Origin: JAOPZW01 sp963807305
Lineage (GTDB): Bacteria > Actinomycetota > Thermoleophilia > Solirubrobacterales > Solirubrobacteraceae
NCBI GenBank assembly: GCA_963807305.1
Contig: CAWEBN010000005.1
Span: forward strand, 806,001 to 870,000
Direction of reading: 5' to 3'
DNA: 64,000 nucleotides
Part shown: positions 52,688-61,327 of the stretch, in pieces
Layout of the letters: every line of letters begins with the position of its first letter
Numbering within the stretch: position 1 is the first letter of the stretch
Translations under genes and position numbers: made by a program
The notes under the pieces: model-generated
The model's input: the letters and a program-made list of their open reading frames with translations, nothing else
Database searches by the model: none
What the model was told of the DNA's origin: nothing

Positions 52688-54233
52688 CGGGCGCTCCTGA
52701 ACCCGGCCGGCGTTCGAGGAACGGCTCGGCCAGCCCCGGCAGCAGCTCCTCGGCCACGCGCAGCGCCTCACCGATCTCGACGTCGTGCACGTCGTAGTGC
52801 TGGTGGCCGGCGGCCGTCGTCGCCGTCAGGGTGGCGAGGCCCGCGCGGCGCTGGAAGAACGAGCGCTCGACGTTCCAGCCGATGATGCCCTCGGCGGCCA
52901 GCACGCAGCGCCGGCGCACGAGCGAGCCGCTGCTGGCGACCAGGCGACCGTGAGCGATGGCGTGACCGAGGTTGCGATAGCGGTCGGCGGCCAGCGCAGC
53001 CGCGGCGGGGAGCAGCGCGAGCGCGGCGACGGGCAGCCAGGACGGGCCGCCGATCGCCCAGTGGACGACCGCCAGCGCGGCGACGAGGAGCGCCCAGCCC
53101 GAGAGCGCTCGGGTGTAGCGCCGCGCACGGGCGCGCGGCCCGTGCGCGGCGAGCGGGCGCGCCACCGGCTCGGCGTCCCCGATGACCTCGGCGGCCACGC
53201 GCTGCACCTCGGTGCGCGGCGCGGGGGGCACGAGCAGCGACCCGCCGCGCTCGGCGCCGCGGCCGACGCGCAGGCCGGTGGCGATGGCGATGAGGCGCGC
53301 GCCCGCGACCATCCGCAGGAGCAGCGGCTCGCTGACCTCGGCGCCGTGGAGCCGGCGTTCCTCGATCGTCGTCGCACGGGTGGTGATGAGCCCGCGGCTG
53401 ACGTGCAGCGTCCCGCCGGGATGGCGGGTGAGGCGGAAGTCCCAGAAGGCAAGCGCGTAGCCGACGGTCGAGGCCACCACGATCGCCACCAGCGCGAGCA
53501 CCGCGACCACCACCGCGGTGAGCACGACGGGCGCGTGGCCGAGCCGATCCGCGAGATGGCGCGTCGGACCCCAGTTCTCGGGGTCGAAGTGCGCCTCGTT
53601 GGCGACGTTGAGCAGGAAGCCGAGCACGACACCGATGGAGACGAGGCCCGAGAGCGTGAAGGGGGCGTACCGGACCCAGCTCGGGTCCAGGCGCGCGAGC
53701 TCGATCTCGGGCTCCTCCGCGGCCGCCGGGGTGGGCACGCCACCGGCCGCGGGTGCTGCCGGGGCGGCGGGCGGCGCCTGGCGGGGGCGGTGCAGCAGCT
53801 CGCCGCGCAGCGCGGCGGCGTCGACCGCGGTGAGGCCGTCGAGCCGCACGCCGCCGCCCTCGTTGAGATCCGAGCGCCCGGTGCCGACCTCGACGCGGGC
53901 GAGCCCGAGGACTCGGTGCATCGCGCGCGCGGTGACGTCGACCGTGCGGATGCGGTCGCGCGAGACGGCGCGCACGCGGCGCCGGAACAGGCCCGACGTG
54001 ACCTCGACGCGGTCCTCGGTCACGCGGTAGCGCGTCGTGAACCAGCGCGAGAAGGCCAGTCCGAGCGTGATGACGAGCCCGACGGCGATCCAGAGGAGGC
54101 CCCGGCCGCTGCCGTTGCCCGCCACGAAGACCGCGAGCAGCGCCGGGAGTGCGCGCGGGATCTCCTGGATCGGGTGGATGAGCAGCATGCGGCGATCGAG
54201 CCGCCGCCAGGCACCGCGATCGGCCGCCGTCAC
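52617..54233 (-). CDS. Membrane protein with bacterial PH domains (YdbT-like)
   Basis: 538 aa from GTG 54233. About six hydrophobic helices alternate with bPH2 domains: WFTTRYRVTEDRVEVTSGLF, AFWDFRLTRHPGGTLHVSRG and HGRLVASSGSLVRRRCVLAA, three copies as in YdbT. A Pro/Ala linker lies near residues 150-180. The C-terminus beyond about residue 500 is Arg/Pro-rich and overlaps the AraC gene, so the natural stop could be affected by an indel. Start overlaps the small PH gene (GTGA). Function likely membrane-stress related, unproven. Confidence 0.82.
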   Translation of the reverse strand: MTAADRGAWRRLDRRMLLIHPIQEIPRALPALLAVFVAGNGSGRGLLWIAVGLVITLGLAFSRWFTTRYRVTEDRVEVTSGLFRRRVRAVSRDRIRTVDVTARAMHRVLGLARVEVGTGRSDLNEGGGVRLDGLTAVDAAALRGELLHRPRQAPPAAPAAPAAGGVPTPAAAEEPEIELARLDPSWVRYAPFTLSGLVSIGVVLGFLLNVANEAHFDPENWGPTRHLADRLGHAPVVLTAVVVAVLALVAIVVASTVGYALAFWDFRLTRHPGGTLHVSRGLITTRATTIEERRLHGAEVSEPLLLRMVAGARLIAIATGLRVGRGAERGGSLLVPPAPRTEVQRVAAEVIGDAEPVARPLAAHGPRARARRYTRALSGWALLVAALAVVHWAIGGPSWLPVAALALLPAAAALAADRYRNLGHAIAHGRLVASSGSLVRRRCVLAAEGIIGWNVERSFFQRRAGLATLTATTAAGHQHYDVHDVEIGEALRVAEELLPGLAEPFLERRPGSGAPVRQQRARPAAPPEAGPPGRRTRA

Positions 54234-54748
54234 GTGGCGTCGCCCCGCGTGGCCTGGGCGGCGGTCGTCAGCTCGTCGACCAGCCGCTCGGCCGTCGCGC
54301 GATCGAGCCCTTCGATCGACAGCGGGCCGGCGGCCGACGCGGTCGTCACCGTCACGTCGGCCAGCCCGAAGAGCTGCTCGAGCGGGCCGCGCTCGCTGTC
54401 GACGGTCTGGATGCGGGAGATCGGCGCGATGCGCGACTCCTGGTACAGCCAGCCGGCGCGCGTGTAGACCGCCTGCGGCGCGACCTCCCAGCGGTGCACC
54501 CTGTAGCGCCACTGCGGCATGACGACCGCGTGGGCGGCCGCGACGAGCACGGTGGCGCCCAGGACGAGCGCGTGCAGTCCGCGGTGGCCGTCGGTGAGCA
54601 CGAGCCAGGCGATCTGCGCGGCGGTGATCACGAGCCAGCCGCTGAGCGCCCGCACCCGCCAGTAGCGAATGGCGGTGCGGCTGACGCGGTGGCGTGGCGG
54701 GCGCAGCGAGACGGTGGCGGGAGCGGGGGCGTCGGGTGCTTCGGACAC
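54230..54748 (-). CDS. Small PH-domain membrane protein (YdbS-like)
   Basis: 172 aa. Two transmembrane helices (about residues 35-52 and 58-77) then one bPH2 domain (YRVHRWEVAPQAVYTRAGWL, ISRIQTVDSERGPLEQLFGL). It pairs with the downstream three-domain protein, as ydbS pairs with ydbT, and the two overlap by 4 nt. Confidence 0.85.
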   Translation of the reverse strand: MSEAPDAPAPATVSLRPPRHRVSRTAIRYWRVRALSGWLVITAAQIAWLVLTDGHRGLHALVLGATVLVAAAHAVVMPQWRYRVHRWEVAPQAVYTRAGWLYQESRIAPISRIQTVDSERGPLEQLFGLADVTVTTASAAGPLSIEGLDRATAERLVDELTTAAQATRGDAT

Positions 54749-54835
54749 GCCGTGGAGGATGCCAGCCGGTCGGCCGGGCCACGCTGCGCAGTCCGCCGGC
54801 GGACGCGCGCGGGAGCGTCGTCCGGCCCGGCGCGC

Positions 54836-55486
54836 CTAGGAGAGGTCGGCGGTCGCGGCGCCGCGCGCGCGACGGCGGTGGCGTACGTCGCCGCCGTCGA
54901 TCGCCTCGCCGAGCGCGATCGCCTCGAACATCATCATCACGAGGCCGACGTCGATCTCCGGCCCCTCGTGCGGCGCCCCGCGGTCGAGGCGCTCGCGCGA
55001 CTCGGCCTCGATGCGCTGGGCCTCCTCGTGGAGGCGCCTGCAGGCCTCGGCCAGCTGCTGCCAGCCCTTCGGGTCGAGCTTCATCGACATGCGGATGAGC
55101 GCCGCGTCGCTGGGATCGAAGCCGCCGGCGGCCGCCGACGCCCGCGCGTAGTCGTCGATCATCTGCAGCGAGGAGCCGACGGCCGCCTGTTTGGCGATCG
55201 GTGGCGCCTGCTCCCACGCCTCGTCGCTGACGACGGGCCGCGCCTTGGCCTTGTAGTGGTGCTCGACCGCGCCGCGGACGCGGGTCTCGTCGACCAGCTC
55301 GATGAGCCCGAGCTGGTGCAGCGTGCGCACGTGGTAGGACACGGTGCCGAGCGTGCCCTCCAGCACCTGGGCGAGCTCGACGGGGCTCGCCTTGCGCTCC
55401 ATCAGGATGGCCAGGATGCGCACGCGCAGCGGGTGGCTCATGGCCTTGACGTAGCGCGGGTCGTCGATGCGGGTGACGGGCTTCAT
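54836..55486 (-). CDS. ArsR-type winged-helix regulator with long C-terminal domain
   Basis: 216 aa. The N-terminal winged helix comprises AMSHPLRVRILAILMERKAS, PVELAQVLEGTLGTVSYHVR and TLHQLGLIELVDETRVRGAV. The C-terminal 120 residues are helical (LAEACRRLHEEAQRIEAESR) and end in a basic stretch. It could sense a small molecule or form a dimer. No clear operator. ATG 55486. Confidence 0.87.
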   Translation of the reverse strand: MKPVTRIDDPRYVKAMSHPLRVRILAILMERKASPVELAQVLEGTLGTVSYHVRTLHQLGLIELVDETRVRGAVEHHYKAKARPVVSDEAWEQAPPIAKQAAVGSSLQMIDDYARASAAAGGFDPSDAALIRMSMKLDPKGWQQLAEACRRLHEEAQRIEAESRERLDRGAPHEGPEIDVGLVMMMFEAIALGEAIDGGDVRHRRRARGAATADLS

Positions 55487-55626
55487 TGCTCGCGGAGTGT
55501 CGGGCGCAGGCGGTGAAGGCGAACCTTAGCCGTGCCGTCGGGCATTCCGAGGAGATCCGCCACCTCGCGCCGCGTCATGTCTGCCCAATATCGGGCGAGA
55601 AGCAACCGCCGGTCGACGGGCGTACA

Positions 55627-56052
55627 TCACTGCGGCGACTCCCGCGGGGTCCAGATCGCGTCGAACGTCGCCTGGTCCATCGCCAGCAGCCGGCACGCCG
55701 CGACGCGGTCGTCGCGCAGCCGGTAGAGCCCGACGGTCGACCAGCGGTGCTCGACGCCGTCGATCGTCGCGGTGCCGTCGGTGAGGACGGCGGCGTGGTC
55801 GCCGTCGCCGACGAGCACCTCGCCGGGATGCATGCGCAGGCTGCGATCGGCGATCGCGCGCCGGCGGGCGAAGTAGTCGATCACCGCATCGAGGCCGCGG
55901 TACTCCCCGGCGATGGCGTTGCGCCCCGGGACGAGCCACACGATGTCGTCGGTGAGCACCTCGTGCAGGGGCTCGCGCGGGCCACCGGCATAGAACGAGG
56001 CCTGCGCCTCGTGCAGGCGCGCGAGGGTCCGCTCGGCCGCGTCGCGGGTCAC
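55627..56052 (-). CDS. SnoaL-like NTF2-fold protein coupled to the ECF41 sigma gene
   Basis: 141 aa from GTG 56052, which overlaps the sigJ stop as GTGA. Pattern: FYAGGPREPLHEVLTDDIVW, GEYRGLDAVIDYFARRRAI, HRWSTVGLYRLRDDRVAAC and a terminal MDQATFDAIWTPRE. Such SnoaL/NTF2 proteins are frequent ECF41 neighbours. It is probably co-transcribed from the sigma-dependent promoter ahead of sigJ. Ligand unknown. Confidence 0.82.
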   Translation of the reverse strand: MTRDAAERTLARLHEAQASFYAGGPREPLHEVLTDDIVWLVPGRNAIAGEYRGLDAVIDYFARRRAIADRSLRMHPGEVLVGDGDHAAVLTDGTATIDGVEHRWSTVGLYRLRDDRVAACRLLAMDQATFDAIWTPRESPQ

Positions 56053-56927
56053 GACGCCTGCAGGTGCGTGAGCTTGTCGGGGTTGACGACGATGCGCACG
56101 GCGGTGACGAGCCCGTCGGCCACGTCGAGCGTGAGGACGGCGACGGCGTTGCCGTCGGCGTCGCGCGCCAGGCGGCCGGGAACCCCGTTGACGAGCACCG
56201 AGTGCAGCGTGACCGAGTCGGCGCCGCGGCCGGGGCGGCTGATGCCGACCATGAAGCGCGCGACGTGCTCCCGGCCGTGGACCGTGCGCCGCGGCGCCTG
56301 CGCCTTGCCGCCGCCGTCGGTGTAGGTGTAGACGTCCTCGGCCAGCAGCTCGATGAGCCCGTCGGTGTCGCCGTTCTGGGTGGCCTCGATGAAGCGGTCG
56401 GTCAGCTCCTCGTGGGCCTGGCGATCGACGTCGAAGCGAGGGCGCTCGGCGTCGACGTGGCGCCGAGCACGGCTCACCAGCTGGCGCGCGTTGGCCTCGC
56501 TCTTGCCGATGACCTCGGCGATCTCGTCGTAGGGGTAGGAGAAGACCTCGCGCAGCAGGAAGGCGGCGCGCTCGACGGGCGACAGCCGTTCGAGCAACAC
56601 GAGGAAGGCCAGCGAGAGGGAGTCCGCGAGCTCGGCGTGGACGCTCGGGTCGCCGGCGCCCTCGTCGCTGAGCAGCGGCTCGGGCAGCCACGGGCCGACG
56701 TACTGCTCGCGGCGGGCGCGCGCGGAGCGCAGGTGGTCGATGGCCAGGCGCGTGGTCACCGCCGACAGGTAGGCCTTGGGGTTCTCGACCTCCGTCGGCT
56801 GCGCCCGGTGGTAGCGCAGGAAGGCCTCCTGGACGACGTCCTCGGCCTCGCTGACGCTGCCGATCATCCGGTAGGCGATCGAGAAGAGCAGCGGGCGCAG
56901 CTCGGGGTGCAGGTCGGTCTCGGTCAT
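56049..56927 (-). CDS. sigJ: ECF41-group sigma factor (SigJ-like)
   Basis: 292 aa. Sigma2 (LRPLLFSIAYRMIGSVSEAE, DVVQEAFLRYHRA) and sigma4 (LERLSPVERAAFLLREVFSY, PYDEIAEVIGKSEANARQLV) are followed by a C-terminal SnoaL-like regulatory domain. ECF41 hallmarks are all present: WLPEPLL in the linker, DGGGKAQAPRR, and NPDKLTHL at the end. In this group the fused domain replaces an anti-sigma factor. A perfect ECF41 promoter upstream indicates autoregulation. Confidence 0.93.
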   Translation of the reverse strand: MTETDLHPELRPLLFSIAYRMIGSVSEAEDVVQEAFLRYHRAQPTEVENPKAYLSAVTTRLAIDHLRSARARREQYVGPWLPEPLLSDEGAGDPSVHAELADSLSLAFLVLLERLSPVERAAFLLREVFSYPYDEIAEVIGKSEANARQLVSRARRHVDAERPRFDVDRQAHEELTDRFIEATQNGDTDGLIELLAEDVYTYTDGGGKAQAPRRTVHGREHVARFMVGISRPGRGADSVTLHSVLVNGVPGRLARDADGNAVAVLTLDVADGLVTAVRIVVNPDKLTHLQAS

Positions 56928-56937
56928 TGCTCCCTGA

Positions 56938-56964
56938 GACGAGGCAGGCCCGTTCACTGTGACA
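56938..56964 (-). promoter_or_regulatory. ECF41 promoter driving sigJ
   Basis: On the minus strand TGTCACA (56964-56958), a 16-nt spacer and CGTC (56941-56938) reproduce the published ECF41 consensus TGTCACA-N16-CGTC. It is 11 bp before the sigJ start codon. Confidence 0.85.
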
Positions 56965-56971
56965 CGAGGGT

Positions 56972-56998
56972 TGTCACAGCGCGGCGCGCCGTCTCGTC
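56972..56998 (+). promoter_or_regulatory. ECF41 promoter driving the epimerase gene
   Basis: TGTCACA at 56972-56978, 16-nt spacer, CGTC at 56995-56998, again a perfect match to the ECF41 consensus, 8 bp before the ATG at 57007. Confidence 0.88.
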
Positions 56999-57006
56999 TC
57001 GAGGGC

Positions 57007-58002
57007 ATGAACACGATGAGAGTCTTCTTCGCCGGAGCGAGTGGGGCCATCGGGCCGCCCGCGGTCCGGGAGCTGCTGGAGCGCGGCCACGAGGTGGTCG
57101 CCATGACCTCGAGCACGGCCAAGGCGCCGCTGCTCGCCGACCTCGGCGCCGAGCCCGTCGTCGCCGACGCCCTGGACGCGGGCGCCCTCACCCGCGCCGT
57201 CCGCGCCGCCCAACCCGACGCCGTGGTCAACATGATGACCCGGATCCCGGCCAAGCCCGCACGGCCGTCGCACATGCGCGCCACCAACGAGCTGCGCGAA
57301 CGCGGCGTGCGCAACCTCCTCGACGCCGCCGTCGCCGCCGGAGCGCGGCGCTTCGTGAGCGAGTCGTTCTTCGGCGTCTACGGCTTCGGCCCCCACGAGC
57401 GCCCCCGCACCGAGGACGACCCCATCGGTCGCGAGCGCAACCCGGGCGTCCAGGCCGTCGTCGACGCGATCGCGTCATCCGAGAGCCAGGTCCGCGCCGC
57501 CAGCGACGAGCGGCGGATCGAAGGGGTGTCGCTGCGCTTCGCCGCCTTCCAGGGCCCCCTCGCGCCCAACACGGCCACGATGGTCGAGCTCGTGCGCAAG
57601 CGCCGGCTCCCGGTCGTCGGCGCCCAGGGCGCGACCATGCCGGTGGTCGAGCTCGGCGACGCCGCCCGCGCCGTGGCCGATGCGCTCGAGCGCGCTCCCG
57701 CCGGGCGGATCTACAACGTCGCCGACGACGAGGCCGTGGCGATGGTCGACTACCTGACCGAGCTCGCGCGCGTCGTCGGCGCGCCGCCGCCGCGCCATGT
57801 CCCGTACTGGCTCGTGCGCGTCGCCGCGCCCTACATGGCGACCTTCATGGGCCGCGCGCGCGTGCCGATGTCCAACGCACGGATCACCGAGGAGCTCGGC
57901 TGGCGCCCGCGCTACCCGACCTACCGCGAGGCCCTGGCGCTGCTGGACGGCCACGAGCGCGACGTCGCCGGCGTCGGCCGCAGGACGATGCAGCGCGCGT
58001 AG
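57007..58002 (+). CDS. NAD-dependent epimerase/dehydratase, ECF41 target
   Basis: 331 aa. Rossmann motif VFFAGASGAIGPPAVRELLE; the active-site Tyr of VYGFGPHERP; C-terminal RIYNVADDEAVAMVDYLTEL and ITEELGWRPRYPTYREAL typical of NAD(P)H-binding epimerases. ECF41 genes are usually next to a carboxymuconolactone decarboxylase, oxidoreductase or epimerase (COE) gene; this is the epimerase type. Transcribed from the sigma-dependent promoter only 8 bp upstream, giving an almost leaderless message. Confidence 0.88.
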   Translation: MNTMRVFFAGASGAIGPPAVRELLERGHEVVAMTSSTAKAPLLADLGAEPVVADALDAGALTRAVRAAQPDAVVNMMTRIPAKPARPSHMRATNELRERGVRNLLDAAVAAGARRFVSESFFGVYGFGPHERPRTEDDPIGRERNPGVQAVVDAIASSESQVRAASDERRIEGVSLRFAAFQGPLAPNTATMVELVRKRRLPVVGAQGATMPVVELGDAARAVADALERAPAGRIYNVADDEAVAMVDYLTELARVVGAPPPRHVPYWLVRVAAPYMATFMGRARVPMSNARITEELGWRPRYPTYREALALLDGHERDVAGVGRRTMQRA

Positions 58003-58092
58003 CAGCGCCGCCACCACGTCGGGGTCGAACTGCGTGCGCGAGCCCTCGCGCAGCTCGGCCTCGGCGGCGGCGGGCGCGAGGACTTCAGCTGC
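58000..58092 (-). pseudogene. Possible C-terminal remnant of an HD-GYP phosphodiesterase
   Basis: The minus strand between the epimerase and the LysM gene reads AEAELREGSRTQFDPDVVAA then LLRAL, strongly like the C-terminal helix of HD-GYP proteins (pattern G-x-Q-F-D-P-x-V-V). No start codon, HD-GYP core or in-frame stop is attached, so it would be a leftover fragment. Short length leaves chance as an alternative. Confidence 0.3.
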
Positions 58093-58116
58093 GCGCCCGC
58101 CGTTCCGGACGCTCTG

Positions 58117-59217
58117 TCAGCCGCCGAACCGCCCGCGCAGCGCCAGGACGTTGGCCACGTAGCGCTGCGTCTCGGGCAGCATGCCGATGCGCCTCACCGA
58201 GGACAGCCCCTGGTAGTAGCCGGCGGCCGCGAGGGCGGGGTCGCCATTGGTCTCGCGCAGCAGGTGCGCGAGGTAGAGCGACCCGGCCTTTACGTTGTCG
58301 GTGGGCGAGGACGGATCCAGACGCGTCTGGCTGAGGTTGGCCTGGACCCAGGTCCAGGTGCCGGGCATGACCTGCATGACGCCGCGCGCGTTGGCCGGCG
58401 AGATCATCGCGTTGTTGAAGCCGCTCTCCTGCCACGCGATGGCGGCGGCCAGCGAGGACGGCGCGCCCGACTGGGCAGCGAGGGTCCCGACCTGCCCGGC
58501 GCTCAGGCGGCCCGGGGAGGCCATCGGCGCCGCCTGCGGGACGATCGTCCGCGCCGGGGCGGGGGTCGTGGCGTTGATCGCCGCGCCCGTGGGGAGCTTG
58601 ATGATCGTGCCGGCGACGAGCTGGGAGGTCGGGTTGAGGCCGTTCATGTAGGCCATCTGGGCCGCGGGTACGCGCGCCGCGGCCGCCAGGCCGCTCAGCG
58701 TGTCGCCTGGGCGCACCGTGTAGGCGCCCATCGCCTCCGGGGCGCCCTGCGGAGCCGCGGGGGCGACCTGGGCCACGGGCGCGCTGCCGGGAGCCGGGAG
58801 CCTGAGCGTCGTCCCCTGGATCGCCCAGGAGTCGGGCTGCAGCCCGTTGGCGGCCGCGAGTGAGCTCAGCGACACGCCCTGGCGGACGGCGATCTCGCTC
58901 AGGGTGTCGCCGGGCGCGACGCGATAGCCACCGCCGCCCGAGGCCGCCGGCGCAGTGGTCGTGCCGGGGGAGGAGGGCGCCGGGTTGACCGGCGGTGTCG
59001 GCGCCTGCCCGGGCACGGGGATGGTGAGGTTCGTGCCGGCGACCACGCGCGCCTCGGAGGAGAGGCCGTTGGCCGCGGCCACTGCGCTCGTCGGGAGGTT
59101 GTTGGCGTAGGCGATGCCCCAGAGCGTCTCGCCGGGAGCAACGGTGTGAGTGGCCGCCATCGACGTCGCGGGCACCAGGGCGAACGCGGCCATTGCGGCC
59201 AGCAGGGAACGAAGCAT
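58117..59217 (-). CDS. Secreted LysM-lytic transglycosylase
   Basis: 366 aa with signal peptide (RSLLAAMAAFALVPATSMAA). Three LysM peptidoglycan-binding modules follow (VAPGETLWGIAYANNLPTSA; VAPGDTLSEIAVRQGVSLSS; VRPGDTLSGLAAAARVPAAQ), joined by Pro/Ala linkers. The C-terminal SLT-like domain has the catalytic Glu in AAIAWQESGFNNAMISPANA and RGVMQVMPGTWTWV. Cell-wall cleavage, possibly in growth or spore-like resuscitation. Start ATG 59217. Confidence 0.92.
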   Translation of the reverse strand: MLRSLLAAMAAFALVPATSMAATHTVAPGETLWGIAYANNLPTSAVAAANGLSSEARVVAGTNLTIPVPGQAPTPPVNPAPSSPGTTTAPAASGGGGYRVAPGDTLSEIAVRQGVSLSSLAAANGLQPDSWAIQGTTLRLPAPGSAPVAQVAPAAPQGAPEAMGAYTVRPGDTLSGLAAAARVPAAQMAYMNGLNPTSQLVAGTIIKLPTGAAINATTPAPARTIVPQAAPMASPGRLSAGQVGTLAAQSGAPSSLAAAIAWQESGFNNAMISPANARGVMQVMPGTWTWVQANLSQTRLDPSSPTDNVKAGSLYLAHLLRETNGDPALAAAGYYQGLSSVRRIGMLPETQRYVANVLALRGRFGG

Positions 59218-59313
59218 GGGGCACTGCCTACCACCGGCCACCCCATCCCGACCCGCGCCGCGCGGTGTTCCGTGAACCTGCAACCCGCGGTGCACCTGCG
59301 ATTCTCTGCCCGG

Positions 59314-59907
59314 ATGACCGCCGCCCAGGTCAAGCTCTGGCTGCAGAAGTGGCGCTGGTACGAGCGCAACACGCTGCCCTGGAACCGCGCGCGGATCCAT
59401 TGGGAGATGGCCAAGCGCGAGGCGTTCGTGCGCTGGCCGGTGCACGGCAACGTGCTCGAGGCGCTGCGGGAGCGGCGCCTGGAGGTGGGCGCCGGGACGC
59501 TGTTCGAGCCGGGGGTGTGGATCACCGCGCCGGGCGAAGCCCGCGTGCGCATCGGCGAGGGGAGCTTCCTGAACCTCAACGTCATGGTGGCCAGCGTCGA
59601 GCTGGTCGAGATCGGCTCTCACTGCATGTTCGCCAACGGCTGCTTCGTCACCGACGGCAATCACCGCTTCGACGACCGCAGCCGGCCCGTCACGTGGCAG
59701 GGCTTCACGAGCAAGGGGCCCACCCGCGTCGGCGACAACGTGTGGTGCGGGGCGAACGTGGTCATCACGAGCGGCGTGACGATCGGCGAGCGCTGTGTCA
59801 TCGGGGCCAACTCGGTCGTGACCGCCGACATCCCGGCCGGCTCGATCGCCGCCGGCTCGCCCGCGCGCGTGCTGAAGACGATCGCGTGGGCCGAGGCGGC
59901 GAGCTGA
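59314..59907 (+). CDS. Left-handed beta-helix acyltransferase (maltose/galactoside O-acetyltransferase-like)
   Basis: 197 aa from ATG 59314. Hexapeptide repeats (VRIGEGSFLNLNVMVASVEL, VEIGSHCMFANGCFVTDGNH, TRVGDNVWCGANVVITSGVT, VTIGERCVIGANSVVTADIP). The catalytic His is in TDGNHRFDD. A 50-residue basic, Trp-rich N-terminus precedes the helix. It transfers an acyl group to a sugar or envelope glycan; acceptor unknown. A flippase gene lies 2 kb away, which may be coincidental. Confidence 0.87.
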   Translation: MTAAQVKLWLQKWRWYERNTLPWNRARIHWEMAKREAFVRWPVHGNVLEALRERRLEVGAGTLFEPGVWITAPGEARVRIGEGSFLNLNVMVASVELVEIGSHCMFANGCFVTDGNHRFDDRSRPVTWQGFTSKGPTRVGDNVWCGANVVITSGVTIGERCVIGANSVVTADIPAGSIAAGSPARVLKTIAWAEAAS

Positions 59908-59908
59908 G

Positions 59909-59930
59909 GCGGGCCTGGCTCAGAGCCCGC
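59909..59930 (+). terminator. Weak hairpin after the acyltransferase gene
   Basis: GCGGGC (59909-59914) pairs with GCCCGC (59925-59930) two bases after the stop codon. The stem is only 6 bp and no T-run follows. Confidence 0.3.
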
Positions 59931-59987
59931 GCCGCCGGTTGGCGACGTGGGGGTAGTCGAGCTTCACCACCTCCTGCACCGCGGCGG

Positions 59988-60227
59988 CTACTTGGAGACG
60001 ATGACGTAGACGCCGAAGACGACGCTGCCCGCGAAGACGAAGGCAGCCATGGCGCCCAGGACGATGTAGGCCCCCGCCACGCGGCCGCGGTCGGCCCGGC
60101 GGTGGTCCGCCGCGCGGGTGGCGCCGAGGATGAGCGTTGCGAAGGCGACCGACACGCCGATGCCGGCCAGCGCGCCGGCCCACACGAGCTCGAACAGCTG
60201 GCCCCAGTCGATCGCGGCGGTCGTCAT
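59988..60227 (-). CDS. Small membrane protein in the phosphate-transport operon
   Basis: 79 aa. Two hydrophobic helices (VWAGALAGIGVSVAFATLIL; IVLGAMAAFVFAGSVVFGVY) with a basic central loop. No family name known to me. Its ATG 60227 overlaps the Pit transporter stop as ATGA, so it is translationally coupled to phosphate uptake and may be an accessory component. Confidence 0.75.
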   Translation of the reverse strand: MTTAAIDWGQLFELVWAGALAGIGVSVAFATLILGATRAADHRRADRGRVAGAYIVLGAMAAFVFAGSVVFGVYVIVSK

Positions 60228-61327
60228 GCGTCGGCCGTCAGGACCTGGCCGCGCGAGACGCGCCGGCCGAGGAAGCCGAGCACCACGCCGAGGATCGAGA
60301 GCGAGACGACCACGGGGCCGAGGGCCCCGGCGCCGAAGATCGAGCTCAGGCCGTAGGCGAAGGCGCCGATGAGCGCGGCCGCGGGAAGCGTGAGCATCCA
60401 GGCTACGGCGATGTTGCCGGCCACGCCCCAGCGCACGGCGGACAGCCGAGTGGCCGCCCCGGCGCCCATCACGCCGCCCGACATGACGTGGGTGGTCGAG
60501 AGCGGATAGCCGAGGTGCGAGGCCGCCAGCACCACCGCGGCGCCGGACCCCTGCGCCGAGAAGCCCTGCGCCGGGTCCATCTTGATGATCCGGCTGCCGA
60601 CGGTGCGGATGATCCGCCAGCCGCCGGTGTAGGTACCCAGCGCGATCGCGGTCGCCGACGAGACGATGACCCAGGTGGGGACGTCGAAGCCGGTCGCCGG
60701 GAGGTTGCCGTGCGCCACCAGCGCCAGCGAGATGATCCCCATCGTCTTTTGCGCGTCGTTGGTCCCGTGGGCCAGCGAGAACATCGAGCCCGAGACGAGC
60801 TGCCCGAGCCGGTAGGCGCGGTTGACGGGCCCGGGACGCAGCCGGCCGACGATCCGGTAGGCGATGAGGATCGCGATCCCGGCCACCGTGAAGGCGAGGA
60901 TCGGGGCGACGACACCGGGGACGATGACCTTCTCGACCAGCCCGTCGACCTGGATCGCGCTCGCGCCGCCGGCCGCGAAGGCAGCGCCCACGAGGCCGCC
61001 GATGAGCGCGTGCGACGAGCTCGACGGCAGCCCGAAGTACCAGGTGGCGAGGTTCCACGCGATCGCGCCGATCAGGCCGGCGAAGACCACGGTGGTGGTC
61101 ACGGCGTCGGACTCGACGATGCCCTGGGCCACCGTCGCGGCGACCTTCAGCGAGATGAAGGCGCCGGCGAAGTTCAGGACGGCGGACAGCAGGACCGCCG
61201 AGCGCGGCGACATCGCGCGCGTCGAGACCGAGGTCGCGATCGCGTTGGCGGTGTCGTGGAAGCCGTTGGTGAAGTCGAACACGAGGGCGGTGGCGACGAC
61301 GATGACCAGGACGACGTCGGAGCTCAC
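60224..61327 (-). CDS. pit: Inorganic phosphate transporter, PiT family
   Basis: 367 aa, about 9-10 helices in two repeats. The PiT signatures are DFTNGFHDTANAIATSVSTR near the N-terminus and SLAHGTNDAQKTMGIISLAL mid-protein, both with the conserved N-D pairs that bind metal phosphate; WYFGLPSSSSHALIGGLVGA is also characteristic. Low-affinity, proton-coupled uptake of metal-phosphate. ATG 61327 overlaps the DUF47 gene stop, the usual pit-DUF47 pairing. Confidence 0.94.
   Translation of the reverse strand: MSSDVVLVIVVATALVFDFTNGFHDTANAIATSVSTRAMSPRSAVLLSAVLNFAGAFISLKVAATVAQGIVESDAVTTTVVFAGLIGAIAWNLATWYFGLPSSSSHALIGGLVGAAFAAGGASAIQVDGLVEKVIVPGVVAPILAFTVAGIAILIAYRIVGRLRPGPVNRAYRLGQLVSGSMFSLAHGTNDAQKTMGIISLALVAHGNLPATGFDVPTWVIVSSATAIALGTYTGGWRIIRTVGSRIIKMDPAQGFSAQGSGAAVVLAASHLGYPLSTTHVMSGGVMGAGAATRLSAVRWGVAGNIAVAWMLTLPAAALIGAFAYGLSSIFGAGALGPVVVSLSILGVVLGFLGRRVSRGQVLTADA

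Noticed and set aside
59922..59990. Minus-strand peptide ending VQEVVKLDYPHVANRRRGL
   Set aside because: Looks protein-like and might be another gene tail, but at about 20 codons with no family match it cannot be supported as a feature.
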